Shown: one piece after another, positions 1 to 8,592 of the stretch | Layout: every line of letters starts with the position of its first letter | How positions within the stretch are numbered: the stretch's first letter is position 1 | DNA from: Streptomyces poonensis | GTDB lineage: Bacteria > Actinomycetota > Actinomycetes > Streptomycetales > Streptomycetaceae | Reading direction: 5' to 3' | NCBI RefSeq assembly: GCF_014650915.1 | Contig: NZ_BMVW01000009.1 | Span: 231,288-295,287, forward strand | Length of the DNA: 64,000 nucleotides | Program-made: the position numbers and the translations under genes | Notes under the pieces: generated by a model | What the model was told of the DNA's origin: nothing | Databases searched by the model: none | The model's input: the letters and a program-made list of their open reading frames with translations, nothing else

Positions 1-993
1 GATGACGGCCGTCGCGGCCACCGCGAGCTCGATCCGGCCCGACACCGCCAGCCACGCCAACGCGCCCCAGGTCGCCACCAGGAAGACGCCGCCGGCCAGC
101 GCGGACAGCAGGGCGATCCGCAGGGTTTGCGGCGCGGCGGCCAGGGTGCGCCGGTCACACCGGTCGGACAGGGCCCGGTACCAGTAGACGAGGTAGTCGG
201 TCATGGAGTTGGCGCGGACCTCGTCGCCGTACTTCGGTGTGGTCGCCCACCAGCGCATCATGCCGCGCACGTTGCGGTCGGCGATGTTGGCGTAGTGGAT
301 CTCGTAGTCGACCCGGGCGGTCAGGACGGCGCCGACGCCGGCCGGCAGCACGGCGAGCAGGAGCAGCGGCAGCATCAACGGGTTCAGCACCGACAGCACT
401 CCGCCGGCGGTGACCATGCGGATCAGCGCGGACAGGAAGCGCTGGGCGTCGGTGACCATCACGTGCGTGCGGATCACCCCCATCTCGGCCGCCTCATGCC
501 GGTCCGAGAACCCGTCCTCCGCGTATGCGGCGGCCTCGACCCGGCATACCGCCTCGACAACAGCGGTGTCCGTCTGAGTGGTCAGCCGGGGGGTGATCCG
601 CCGCTCGGCGTAGGTGGCCACCGCCCCTGCGCCGCGGCCCAGCGCGGCGGCGAGCGCCACGACCAGCAGTGCCGGCAGGGCGCCGCGCAGCCGGTCGCCG
701 GCGGTGCCGTCCCCGAGGACGGGTTCCATGGCGTGGGCGGTGGCGGCCAGCAGCACGGCGGCCGAGGCGCCCGTAGCCACCTGGCAGCCGAGGAGGAGCT
801 GCACCGCCCGCCGGTCGGTGCGCCACGACAGCCGGGCGATCCGGCCCAGGACGGCCGGGATCTGCGCGCACATCCGCCGGAAGGAGACCTCGGCGAGCGG
901 ATTGACGGAGTACTGCCCGCTGTAGGTGATCTCTGCGGGAGGAGGCGGGGGCGGCGCGGTGTGCTGCTGCTCGTTCGTGGCGGTCGAGGTCAA
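1..993 (-). CDS. ABC exporter membrane domain, lanthipeptide type (partial)
   Basis: The minus-strand frame is open from a TTG at 993 to the left edge, so the 3' end (probably the ATPase half) is missing. The visible ~331 residues show a proline-rich N-terminus, then several long hydrophobic stretches typical of an ABC transporter transmembrane domain, including runs around LLAATAHAM, LPALLVVALAAAL and LPLLLLAVLPAG. The TTG start is chosen because the frame has a TGA about 11 codons upstream, a GGGAGA sits just before it, and TTG overlaps the stop of the upstream gene as TTGA, which implies translational coupling. Its position after a SpaB_C-like gene and a LanC remnant suggests export of a modified peptide (inference). 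It could instead be a general multidrug half-transporter; the ATPase motifs needed to tell lie outside the window. Confidence 0.7.
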   Translation of the reverse strand, partial: MTSTATNEQQHTAPPPPPPAEITYSGQYSVNPLAEVSFRRMCAQIPAVLGRIARLSWRTDRRAVQLLLGCQVATGASAAVLLAATAHAMEPVLGDGTAGDRLRGALPALLVVALAAALGRGAGAVATYAERRITPRLTTQTDTAVVEAVCRVEAAAYAEDGFSDRHEAAEMGVIRTHVMVTDAQRFLSALIRMVTAGGVLSVLNPLMLPLLLLAVLPAGVGAVLTARVDYEIHYANIADRNVRGMMRWWATTPKYGDEVRANSMTDYLVYWYRALSDRCDRRTLAAAPQTLRIALLSALAGGVFLVATWGALAWLAVSGRIELAVAATAVI

Positions 994-1772
994 TGCGGGG
1001 TCTCCCTGGACAGTCGTCCGGTGTGGTCATGAGGCTCAACGACCGGGCCGGGATTTCGAACTGATGTGTTTCGGTCACTCCCGAATCGGTTGCATGCGAA
1101 GATCGCGTGATGGGTGAGGACAGCGCGCAGGCCGCGTATCAGTCGTCCATCGGCGGCGAGCCTTCGCAGACGCCGGCCGGCGTCTGCGAAGGCGGCGACG
1201 CGGTCGGTCCAGCCCGGTTCGGCGTCGGGTCGCCGGGCGGCGTCGGCGTTCACCAGGCGCCGCATGGCCGCCACGGAGCGGTCGAGTGCGGGCCCGGCGG
1301 GCGGATCGACGGAGGGGCGCAGGGTGGCGAACTGGGACCAGACGTCTCCGGCTTCGAAGGGGTCCAGGCCGGCTTCGCGGATCATGACGGACAGCAGCAT
1401 CACGCAGCGCTCGCGGGTGCCGGGGCTGCCGGTCTCGGGCAGGGCGCTGCGGCTGTCGGCGCAGAACACGTCGTGCGCCACGTCCATGCCCTCGGGGCCG
1501 CCGAAGGCTTCGGTCTCCGGCTCGTAGATGCCGCGGATCCAGCCGGTGATCTGCTGCTCGGCGACGAGGCGGTCCAGCAGGGCCGCGGAGGGGCGTTCGG
1601 TGCGCAGGCGCAGCCCTGCATCCTTGCGCAGGAAGTGGAAGTGCTGGTCGTGCAGGGCTGCCGACAGGGCCTGGGCGGCCTCGGGGCTCACTGCGCCGCC
1701 GGGGAAGGCGACGCTGGCGTGCCACCAGGTCGTGTCGTGTGTGATCGGTAGGTTTTCGTCGTCGAAGGTCAT
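990..1772 (-). CDS. SpaB_C-like lanthipeptide/thiopeptide-type biosynthesis protein
   Basis: A 260-residue protein matching what I know of the stand-alone SpaB C-terminal family ('thiopeptide-type bacteriocin biosynthesis'). Recognisable stretches are TTWWHASVAFPGG near the N-terminus, FHFLRKDAGLRLR, the central RGIYEPETEAFGGPEGMD, and AHDVFCADSRSAL. In class I lanthipeptide and thiopeptide pathways this domain performs the elimination step on glutamylated Ser/Thr, working with a glutamyl-transferring LanB N-terminal domain. No such LanB domain and no precursor peptide gene are visible here. It starts 37 nt after the LanC remnant and its stop overlaps the ABC gene start, so the three look like one minus-strand transcript. 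With LanC broken the pathway is probably not functional, although this gene itself has no visible lesion. Confidence 0.75.
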   Translation of the reverse strand: MTFDDENLPITHDTTWWHASVAFPGGAVSPEAAQALSAALHDQHFHFLRKDAGLRLRTERPSAALLDRLVAEQQITGWIRGIYEPETEAFGGPEGMDVAHDVFCADSRSALPETGSPGTRERCVMLLSVMIREAGLDPFEAGDVWSQFATLRPSVDPPAGPALDRSVAAMRRLVNADAARRPDAEPGWTDRVAAFADAGRRLRRLAADGRLIRGLRAVLTHHAIFACNRFGSDRNTSVRNPGPVVEPHDHTGRLSRETPH

Positions 1773-1809
1773 AGGCGTGGGCGTTCCTTGTCAGCGGGGC
1801 GGTGCGGGG

Positions 1810-2732
1810 TCAGGTGATCAGCAGCACGCTGGTCCAGTTCGTGGCGTTCGTGCCGTCGAGGGCGAGCTGCGCACCGCTGCGGCCCTCCATGAAGCCGGGC
1901 TTGGACAGTTGGTCCAGGTCGGTGGCCAGGCGCTGCTGCAGGTCGTTGATCAGAGGAGCGAAGCGTTCGGGGGCGGGGCTGTCGGCGGCGACGGCGCGGG
2001 CGAGGGTCACCAGACCTGCCCAGCCGTGGCACAGCGTGGCGTCGGTGATCCGGGCGAGGTGAGCGGGCTCGGTGAGCGTGCGTACGACGGTGTCTTCTGC
2101 TGTCTGGCGTCGGGCGCGGTCGCCCAGGGCGAGCGCGGCGAGCTGTTGGGCGCGGGCGATGCCGGGCCGGCCGTAGCACCAGGACGGGCGGGCAGGCCCC
2201 GGCTCGGGCGGCTCGGCGGCGTCCAGGTGGGCGCGGGTGGTCCAGTAATGGCCGCCGTACCGGTCCAGCCAGCGGGCGAAGACCTCGATCGCCTCGTGCT
2301 GGCCCGGCACGAGGACGCCGTGACGGGCGGCGAGGGAGAGCACCGACAGGGGGCCGGCGATGCCGTGCGCCATGCCGTTGTTGCTGTGCCCGCCGGCCAT
2401 CTCCTCGCCGCCGGGCCCCACCGCGGACCACCACCCGGGCAGCCTCTTCCCCTCGGAGTAGACCGGCTGGGAGAGGGAGACGAGGTAGAGCAGCACGTCC
2501 GTCAGCCGGGTCGAGGCCGCCGGGCGAGTCAGGAGCAGCGCGCCCAGTCCCGCCAGGCCCCGGATGTGATCCCATTCCGCGAGGCCCGCAGTGCCCCAGA
2601 GGACTGCCGCCGCCGTGCTGCGAGCAGGCGTGCGTCCACAATGCGGTCGACGACCTCGCGTACGTCGGGACCGGCGTGTCCGGCACGGGCGAGCACAAAC
2701 TCCAGCGCCGGGGCTCCGTGGAACAGCACGAG
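1810..2732 (-). pseudogene. LanC-like cyclase, N-terminally deleted and frameshifted
   Basis: The last ~265 residues are clearly LanC-like: GGHSNNGMAHGIAG, then SWCYGRPGIA and CHGWAGL, which carry the Cys, Cys and His zinc ligands of lanthionine cyclases. The reading frame of that part runs back only to about 2612. Upstream homology continues in another frame (GAPALEFVLARAG, VVDRIVDARLLAARRR), so there is a one-base shift inside the CGG-rich run near 2605-2620. Upstream of about 2732 the sequence changes abruptly to an amino-acid permease, so the LanC N-terminal part is missing. In an intact pathway LanC adds Cys thiols to dehydro residues to form thioether rings. With both lesions no complete LanC can be made. 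A sequencing error could explain the frameshift but not the fusion. Confidence 0.8.
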
Positions 2733-3500
2733 CAGCGGGAACGCGAGGAGTGCCGGCGTCATCAGATCGCCGAAGCCGGTGCCGCCCTCGACGAGCGCGT
2801 CCGTCCAGGCCGAGAACGCGCCCGAGGTGGTGAAGACGTGGACCAGGCCGACGGCGATGACCACCGCGTTGAGCGCGAGGAAGACGGCGACCAGTGGGAT
2901 GGCCACGCTCACGGCCTCGCTGAAGCCCAGCAGGAACACCTCGCCGAGCACCAGCAGCAGAGCCACGGTGAGGGCCACCTCGTGGCCGTGGAGAACCTCG
3001 GGGAAGAACGGGTTCTCCACCACGTGCACCGACGCGTCCGCGGTCGACAGGGTGATGGTGATGATCCAGGACGTGGCGACGAAGCCGAGCAGGACCAGGA
3101 CGAACAGCTTGCCCCGCCAGAACGGCAGCAGGTCCTCCAGCATCGCCACCGACCCGGCGCCGTGTGGGCTCTCCTTCGCCACCCGCCGGTACATGGGCAG
3201 CATGCCCAGCAGGGTAAGGGCCACGATCAGCAACGTCGCCAGGGGAGACACCGCGCCAGCGGCGAGTGCGGCGATGGCCGGCACGTAGGCGAGACTGGAG
3301 AAATAGTCGACCCCAGTCAGGCACATCACCTTCCACCAGGCATGTGGCACGGCGTGCCCTTCGCCGGCCGCCGGTCCGACGGGCTGCACCTGGTGGCGCA
3401 GCATCCACCGGGCCAGGCGACCGGTGGGCTGCGGACGCAGCGCGGGGCTGTCCACCACCTCGGGCACGGTCGGCCCGTTCGCGTCTTTCCGGTCCGCCAT
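2733..3500 (-). pseudogene. APC-family amino-acid permease, 5' part only
   Basis: The start is the ATG at 3500, preceded by AGGAG at a good distance; an in-frame ATG at 3524 is less well placed. About 256 residues resemble the N-terminal half of actinobacterial APC permeases: a basic cytoplasmic leader, then PHAWWKVMCLTGVDYFSS, several membrane segments (AAGAVSPLATLLIVALTLLG, LFVLVLLGFVATSWIITI, VALTVALLLVLGEVFLLGF), and TPALLAFPLLVL. Right after that segment the frame runs into LanC sequence and ends at 2529, so the C-terminal membrane helices are absent. A working transporter is unlikely. The gene faces away from the kdp remnant, an arrangement I recall from other Streptomyces kdp loci (memory, not checked). 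Confidence 0.75.
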
Positions 3501-4106
3501 CAATATCTCCTCGCTCTCGCGCACTGGTCAGGCAGCACCGCACCGACGGCACAACGATCACCGAGTATGCGGCCTGCCTGTAGTACCCGGGTCGTACGTG
3601 TCGGTCATGGCGACGCGCGGGCTCGTTGACGAGCGGAGAGGGAGTGCATCCCGGAGCACTGCGAAAGTGGTCCTTCGGTCCAGCGCGGGGTTCGGTGGCC
3701 ATGACGCGGACCATGATCAGCCACGCGATGTGGGTCGCACGCTCCGAGCTGCCTCAAGAACGAGGAAGCGGGATGTGGCCGATGACAGGGGTTCGAGAGC
3801 GCGTGTATGGACGCCGTGCAGGGCGAGCGGACGACGTGCGGCGCCAGGGGGCGGCCGCGGGCCGGGCGAGCCCGTTCGTACGACCGCCGCTCCCGCCCTC
3901 CAGCGTCAGGCGGGCGTACGCACCCGGCCGCGTGAACCACCCGTACGGGAACCGTCAAGACCAGCTTCCGTCGCACGGCCGACAGGACTTCGTCAAGGTG
4001 GACGGGCTGCGACCTGGCGCGGGCTTCGGCAGCGGTAGGCGACCGCGTTCCGGCGCCCGCCCGTACCGCCGGCATCCGCCCGTACCCCATGGGGAGTTGA
4101 TCGTTC
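3501..4106. other. Gene-poor intergenic stretch
   Basis: About 600 bases between the permease start and the first kdpF-like remnant. Open frames here have no recognisable product and look like chance frames in GC-rich DNA. It must hold the divergent promoters of the permease and of kdp. I looked for a conserved cyclic-di-AMP riboswitch core, as kdp genes in relatives can have one, and could not identify it by eye. Confidence 0.4.
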
Positions 4107-4197
4107 GTGAGCATCGAGAACAGGGTCGGTCTCGTCGTCGCCCCGAGTCTCGTCGGTTACCTGCTGGCCGCGCTGACCCGCCCCGGAGAAGTTCTGA
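4107..4197 (+). pseudogene. kdpF-like remnant with one extra base
   Basis: The GTG at 4107, preceded by GGGGAG, begins a KdpF-like peptide (MSIENRVGLVVA, then a hydrophobic SLVGYLLAALTR). The normal KdpF ending PEKF-stop is present at 4183-4197 but in the next frame, so one base has been gained in the CGCCCCGG run near 4180. With that base removed the product would be 29 residues, the usual KdpF size. KdpF is the small membrane subunit that stabilises the KdpFABC potassium pump. A second, intact kdpF lies at 4643, so this looks like a leftover duplicate. Confidence 0.55.
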
Positions 4198-4445
4198 CCG
4201 GCGCCGGACGGCCGCGGGCGCCCGCACGCCGAGGCACCGCCGCACCGTACACGGCATCGGCGTCCGGGAAGCCCGGGAGCGCGAGGTCGCCGGAGCGAGG
4301 GACGGCCCGGAGGGAGACCTCCTCACTCCCTGGGAGGGGGGCTGGCCATGGTCGTCACGTCGCGCCGCGCGCACTCCCGGACGCGGGGTGGCGCGGTCCG
4401 TACGGAGTCCTGGTGCCGGACTGGTCGGCATGCCGCGTAGGGAAC

Positions 4446-4482
4446 GCGTCAAGAGGGGCGTCCGGGGCGTCAGGACGGCGTC
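4446..4482 (+). promoter_or_regulatory. Four GCGTC direct repeats, candidate KdpE operator
   Basis: GCGTC occurs at 4446, 4458, 4467 and 4478, that is, with steps of 12, 9 and 11 bases, close to one helical turn. The array ends about 80 bases before the first small kdp peptide. OmpR-family regulators such as KdpE bind direct repeats spaced by about one turn, so this is a reasonable KdpE operator. The assignment is inferred from position and spacing only. Confidence 0.4.
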
Positions 4483-4562
4483 AACGGCGGCGGTGAGTGG
4501 CCGAAGAGGCTGTTTCCTCGTCTGGTCAGAGAGTCCGCCCTTCCTTCTTCCGGGGGTTCACG

Positions 4563-4646
4563 ATGGCCGACGTGGCCTTCGTCGTCACCACGGTCGCGGT
4601 CTTTGCGCTGGTGGCGTTCATCGCCAAGGGGGTGGCGAAGCTGTGA
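4563..4646 (+). CDS. 27-residue membrane peptide upstream of kdpF
   Basis: A short frame coding for a single hydrophobic helix (VAFVVTTVAVFALVAFIAKG) with an acidic start and a basic end. The GGGGGTTCACG just upstream can serve as a ribosome site. Its TGA overlaps the GTG start of kdpF as GTGA, which argues for real, coupled translation. A similar peptide precedes kdpF in other actinobacteria as far as I remember. Its function is unknown; a role in assembling the pump or its sensor is only a guess. Confidence 0.6.
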   Translation: MADVAFVVTTVAVFALVAFIAKGVAKL

Positions 4647-4729
4647 GTGCCGAGAGCGTGATCGGTCTGCTCGTCGCCGCCGCCCTGCGATACCTTGTCC
4701 TCGCGCTGGTCGAGCCGGAGAGATGCTGA
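4643..4729 (+). CDS. kdpF: KdpF, small subunit of potassium pump
   Basis: Twenty-eight residues: short polar start (MSAES), one membrane helix (VIGLLVAAALRYLVLALV) and the typical ending EPERC where most homologues have PERF. The start overlaps the stop of the upstream peptide (GTGA). An arginine sits inside the helix, which is unusual and may mean relaxed selection. With kdpA and kdpC fused and kdpB absent downstream, there is no pump left for it to stabilise. Confidence 0.65.
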   Translation: MSAESVIGLLVAAALRYLVLALVEPERC

Positions 4730-4737
4730 ATACGGGC

Positions 4738-5124
4738 ATGACTCCTGTTCTCGCTGGGATCCGCCGGCTTCTGGCGCTGATCGTCGCTCTGAGGCTGCCG
4801 TACCGGCCGCTGGGTGACCACATGGCGAGGGCGTACGCCTGGGAGAAGCACCTGAGGTCCGAGAAGTGGGTCTGCAAGGCGATCGGCGCGAATCCGGGCG
4901 TGGAGATGCGTCGGCCGGCGTATCCGCGCGGGATGCTCGCGTTCTCCGCGGTGAGCGGGCTGCGGGTCCACCGGGTCGCGGAGCGCAACAGGATCGACGT
5001 CACCCAGGTCGAGAAGCTGGTCGCCAGCCCTACCGACGGCCGCATCCTCGACTTCGTCGGAGAATCCCGCGTCAACGTCCTCAAGCTCAACATCGCCCTC
5101 AAGGCACGGATGACCAGGGGCTGA
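4738..5124 (+). pseudogene. In-frame fusion of kdpA start and kdpC end; kdpB lost
   Basis: A 128-residue frame. The first ~75 residues are the KdpA N-terminus (MTPVLAGIRRLLALIVALRL, YRPLGDHMARAY, EMRRPAYPRGMLAFSAVSGL). From about residue 77 (nt ~4965) the sequence is the KdpC C-terminus (RVAERNRIDVTQVEKLV, GRILDFVGESRVNVLKLN). Everything between is missing: most of KdpA with its selectivity filter, all of the KdpB ATPase, and the KdpC membrane anchor. A deletion of roughly 4 kb relative to a standard operon would explain it (size inferred from family lengths). The start could also be the ATG at 4723, which overlaps the kdpF stop. The product cannot transport potassium; as a small membrane fragment it may simply be degraded. 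Confidence 0.85.
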
Positions 5125-5251
5125 TGGCCTCACCGCTACGGCAGAGGTGCCCACGGTCCCGAGAGCGCCTCGGGCCCGTCGGTCCTCGTGGCACATCGAA
5201 CGACACGTACAAGCCCCGAATGACACGGACAAACAGGAAGGCAGCACGCCG

Positions 5252-5941
5252 ATGACGCGGGTGCTGGTGGTCGAGGACGACGCACAGCTCGCACGAGCTC
5301 TGGTGATTAACCTGCAAGCCCGTCAGTACACGGTGGAGTCCGCGCCTGACGGCGCTACGGCACTAGCCCTCTCCGTCACCGCTCCACCGGACGCCCTGAT
5401 CCTGGATCTTGGTCTGCCCGACATGGACGGCGTCGAGCTCATCAAGGCCCTACGGCGATGGAGTCGTGCCTCCGTCCTCGTCCTCTCGGCGCGCAACGGT
5501 TCTGAGGACAAGATCCGTGCCCTTGACGCCGGTGCGGACGACTACATGACCAAGCCGTTCAGCATGGACGAACTCCTTGCCCGCTTGCGGGCCGCGACCC
5601 GGCGTGCGGCCGAGGCCCCGCTGTCCGCGCCAGTCACGGAGGCCAGGATCACCACGGACGCCTTCACCGTCGACCTGGTGGCGAAACGGGTCCGGCGAGC
5701 CGACCGGGAGGTGCGGCTCACTCCCACAGAATGGCATCTGCTGGAGATCCTCATCCGCAATCCCGGACGGCTCATCAGCCAGCGCCACCTGCTCAAGGAG
5801 ATCTGGGGACCGAGCCACGGCACCAAGACCAACTACCTGCGGGTCTACATGGCCCAGCTGCGACGCAAACTGGAAATGGACCCCGCACACCCCCGCTACC
5901 TGATCACCGAACCCGGCATGGGCTACCGGTTCGAGCCGTAG
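5252..5941 (+). CDS. kdpE: KdpE-type response regulator
   Basis: A 229-residue OmpR-family regulator. The receiver has the acidic pair E8-D9-D10, phosphoacceptor D52 in ILDLGLPDMDG, and the conserved Lys in KPFSMDEL. The winged-helix domain runs from about residue 135 (LTPTEWHLLEIL, then LKEIWGPSHGTKTNYLRVYM, ending EPGMGYRF), which is strongly KdpE-like. The ATG at 5252 is preferred over upstream in-frame starts because AGGAAGG lies upstream and the receiver begins immediately after. KdpE normally switches on kdpFABC under potassium limitation. The adjacent kdpD starts 15 nt later, so the pair is co-transcribed. Because its usual target operon is destroyed here, it must regulate something else or be idle. 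Two KdpD kinases in this window could both phosphorylate it. Confidence 0.9.
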   Translation: MTRVLVVEDDAQLARALVINLQARQYTVESAPDGATALALSVTAPPDALILDLGLPDMDGVELIKALRRWSRASVLVLSARNGSEDKIRALDAGADDYMTKPFSMDELLARLRAATRRAAEAPLSAPVTEARITTDAFTVDLVAKRVRRADREVRLTPTEWHLLEILIRNPGRLISQRHLLKEIWGPSHGTKTNYLRVYMAQLRRKLEMDPAHPRYLITEPGMGYRFEP

Positions 5942-5955
5942 GAGAGAGGCGGAAC

Positions 5956-8499
5956 ATGAGACGCGGGAAGCTGCGCATCTACCTCGGAGCGGCGCCGGGC
6001 GTCGGCAAGACGTACTCCATGCTCTCGGAAGGACACCGGCGGGTCGAACGCGGCACGGACTGCGTCGTCGCGTTCGTCGAGCACCACGGCCGGCCACGCA
6101 CCGAGGTCATGCTGCACGGTCTGGAGGTGATTCCGCGCCGGACCGTCGAGTACCGGGGAACCTCCTTCACGGAGATGGACGTGGACGCCGTCCTCGCCCG
6201 CCGGCCCGCCGTCGCGCTCGTCGACGAACTGCCCCACACCAACGTCCCCGGCTCGCGGAACCCCAAGCGCTGGCAGGACGTCGAGGAGCTGCTCGTCGCC
6301 GGCATCGACGTCGTCGCGACCGTCAACGTCCAGCACCTGGAGTCCCTCGGCGACGTCGTCGAGGCGATCACTGGGGTCCGGCAGCAGGAGACCGTCCCCG
6401 ACGAGATCGTCCGCCGCGCTGATCAGATCGAACTGGTCGACATGTCGCCCCAGGCGCTGCGCCGCCGCATGGCGCACGGCAACGTCTACAAGCCGGACAA
6501 GGTCGACGCGGCCCTCTCCAACTATTTCCGCCCCGGCAACCTCACCGCCCTGCGCGAGCTGGCCCTGCTGTGGACCGCCGACCGGGTCGACGAGTACCTG
6601 CGCCAGTACCGCGACGAACACCGGGTCTCGAAGATCTGGGGCTCGCGCGAACGGATCGTCGTCGGCCTCACCGGCGGTCCTGAGGGCCGGACTCTGATAC
6701 GGCGTGCAGTCCGGCTCGCGGAGAAGGGCGCCGGCGGCGAGGTTCTCGCCGTTTACATCTCCCGCAGCGACGGCCTCATCGCGGCCTCGCCGAAGGAGCT
6801 GGCGGTCCAGCGAACCCTCGTCGAGGACCTCGGCGGCACCTTCCACCACGTCGTCGGCGACAACATACCGAACGCCCTCCTGGACTTCGCCCGGGGCGTG
6901 AACGCCACGCAGATCGTCCTCGGCGTCAGCCGTCGCCGTTCCTGGCAGTACGTCCTCGGCCCCGGTGTCAGCGCCACGGTCGCCCGCGAGTCGGGCTCCG
7001 ACCTCGACGTCCACATAGTCACCCATGACGAGGCGGCCAAGGGCGGAGGACTGTCTGTCGCCCGCGGCGCCCGCCTGGGCCGCTCCCGCACCATCTGGGG
7101 CTGGCTCGTCGGCCTCGTGGGACCCACCCTGCTCACCCTGCTGCTCAGCACCGCCGTGCCCGAGGTGGGACTGGCCAACGACGTTCTGCTCTACCTCACC
7201 CTCACCGTCGCGGCGGCCCTGCTCGGCGGACTCAGACCGGCGCTGGCGTCGGCAGCCGTCGGCTCCCTCCTCCTCAACTGGTTCTTCACGCCGCCGGTCC
7301 ATCAGATCACCATCGCCGACTCCCGCAACATCGTCGCCCTGACCATCTTCGTAGGGGTGGCGATCTCCGTCGCCTCCGTTGTCGACCTCGCCGCCCGCCG
7401 CACCCACCAGGCCGCCCGGCTCCGCACCGAAGCCGAAACCCTTTCCTTCCTCGCCGGCAGCGTGCTGCGTGGCGAGACGACCCTCGAAGCCCTCCTCGAA
7501 CGGGTCCGCGAGACCTTCTCCATGGAGTCCGTCGCCCTCCTGGAACGGGCCGACGAGACGGAGCCGTGGGTCGGCGTCGCCGTCGTCGGCCACCGCCCGT
7601 GCGAACGGCCGGACGACGCCGACGTGGACATGCCGGTCGACGACCACTTGGTGCTCGCCCTGACCGGCCGGGTGCTGCCCGCCGAGGACCGCCGGGTCCT
7701 CGGAGCCTTCGCCGCCCAGGCCGCCGTGGTCCTCGACCGGCAGCGGCTCGTCGGCGAGGCCGAGGAGGCCCGCAAGCTCGCCGAGGGCAACAAGATCCGC
7801 ACCTCCCTCCTCGCGGCCGTCAGTCACGACCTGCGCACCCCGCTCGCCGGCATCAAGGCCTCCGTCTCCTCGCTCCGCTCCGACGACGTCGAGTGGTCCG
7901 AGGAGGACCGCGCCGAACTTTTGGAGGGCATCGAGGCCGGCGCCGACCGCCTCGACCACCTGGTCGGCAACCTCCTCGACGTGTCCCGTCTGGAGACCGG
8001 CACCGTCACCGCCGTGATCAGGGAGACCGACCTCGACGAGGTCGTCCCCATGGCGCTGCTCGGCGTCCCGGAGGGCAGCGTCGACCTCGACATCCCTGAG
8101 ACACTCCCCATGGTCGCCGTCGACCGCGGGCTGCTGGAGCGGGCCGTCGCCAACATCGTCGAGAACGCCGTGAAGTACAGCCCGGCCGGAGAGCCCGTCC
8201 TCGTCGCGGCCAGCGCTGTCACCGACCGTGTCGAGCTGCGCGTCGTCGACCGCGGTCCCGGTGTCCCCGACGAGGCCAAGGACCGCATCTTCGGCGCCTT
8301 CCAACGCTACGGCGACGCCCCACGAGGCGAGGGCGTCGGCCTCGGCCTCGCGGTCGCCCGCGGCTTCGTGGAGTCGATGGGCGGCACGGTGACGGCGGAG
8401 GACACCCCTGGCGGCGGGCTGACCATGACCATCGGCCTGCGGATGGTCAACGGAGCACCGAGGCCCGTGGCCGAACTGGCGACCGACGTGATGACTTGA
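5956..8499 (+). CDS. kdpD: KdpD sensor histidine kinase (copy 1)
   Basis: An 847-residue KdpD of full length. In order: N-terminal KdpD domain with the Walker-A-like GAAPGVGKTY near residue 12 and DELPHTNVPGSRN; universal-stress-like domain with GLTGGPEGRTLIRRA; four membrane helices around residues 375-475 (WLVGLVGPTLLTLLL to ISVASVVDLA); a GAF-like region; the H-box AVSHDLRTPLAG with phosphorylated H624; and the ATPase N, G1 and G2 boxes (NIVENAVKYS, DRGPGVPD, GVGLGLAVARG). The ATG at 5956 follows a GGAGAGAGG. It senses potassium or turgor and phosphorylates KdpE. No key residue is missing. It lies 15 nt behind kdpE. Confidence 0.92.
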   Translation: MRRGKLRIYLGAAPGVGKTYSMLSEGHRRVERGTDCVVAFVEHHGRPRTEVMLHGLEVIPRRTVEYRGTSFTEMDVDAVLARRPAVALVDELPHTNVPGSRNPKRWQDVEELLVAGIDVVATVNVQHLESLGDVVEAITGVRQQETVPDEIVRRADQIELVDMSPQALRRRMAHGNVYKPDKVDAALSNYFRPGNLTALRELALLWTADRVDEYLRQYRDEHRVSKIWGSRERIVVGLTGGPEGRTLIRRAVRLAEKGAGGEVLAVYISRSDGLIAASPKELAVQRTLVEDLGGTFHHVVGDNIPNALLDFARGVNATQIVLGVSRRRSWQYVLGPGVSATVARESGSDLDVHIVTHDEAAKGGGLSVARGARLGRSRTIWGWLVGLVGPTLLTLLLSTAVPEVGLANDVLLYLTLTVAAALLGGLRPALASAAVGSLLLNWFFTPPVHQITIADSRNIVALTIFVGVAISVASVVDLAARRTHQAARLRTEAETLSFLAGSVLRGETTLEALLERVRETFSMESVALLERADETEPWVGVAVVGHRPCERPDDADVDMPVDDHLVLALTGRVLPAEDRRVLGAFAAQAAVVLDRQRLVGEAEEARKLAEGNKIRTSLLAAVSHDLRTPLAGIKASVSSLRSDDVEWSEEDRAELLEGIEAGADRLDHLVGNLLDVSRLETGTVTAVIRETDLDEVVPMALLGVPEGSVDLDIPETLPMVAVDRGLLERAVANIVENAVKYSPAGEPVLVAASAVTDRVELRVVDRGPGVPDEAKDRIFGAFQRYGDAPRGEGVGLGLAVARGFVESMGGTVTAEDTPGGGLTMTIGLRMVNGAPRPVAELATDVMT

Positions 8500-8592
8500 C
8501 GGGGAGGGCAGGTACGACCCGGGCCTCTCGTCCGGCATTCCCCGCTCAGCAGCGGGCCGGCCTCGTTCCCGGATCCTCCTGTCCGGCGTACC

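Noticed and set aside
3605..4114. Minus-strand frame of 169 codons in the intergenic region
   Set aside because: No recognisable motif, rich in Arg/Pro/His, no ribosome site; treated as chance.
3501..4562. Possible cyclic-di-AMP riboswitch upstream of kdp
   Set aside because: Expected from relatives, but I could not find the conserved core by eye on either strand; a covariance-model search would be needed.
5923..8538. Minus-strand frame of 871 codons opposite kdpD copy 1
   Set aside because: Low-complexity Asp/Gly/Val-rich translation typical of an antisense shadow; kdpD is unambiguous.
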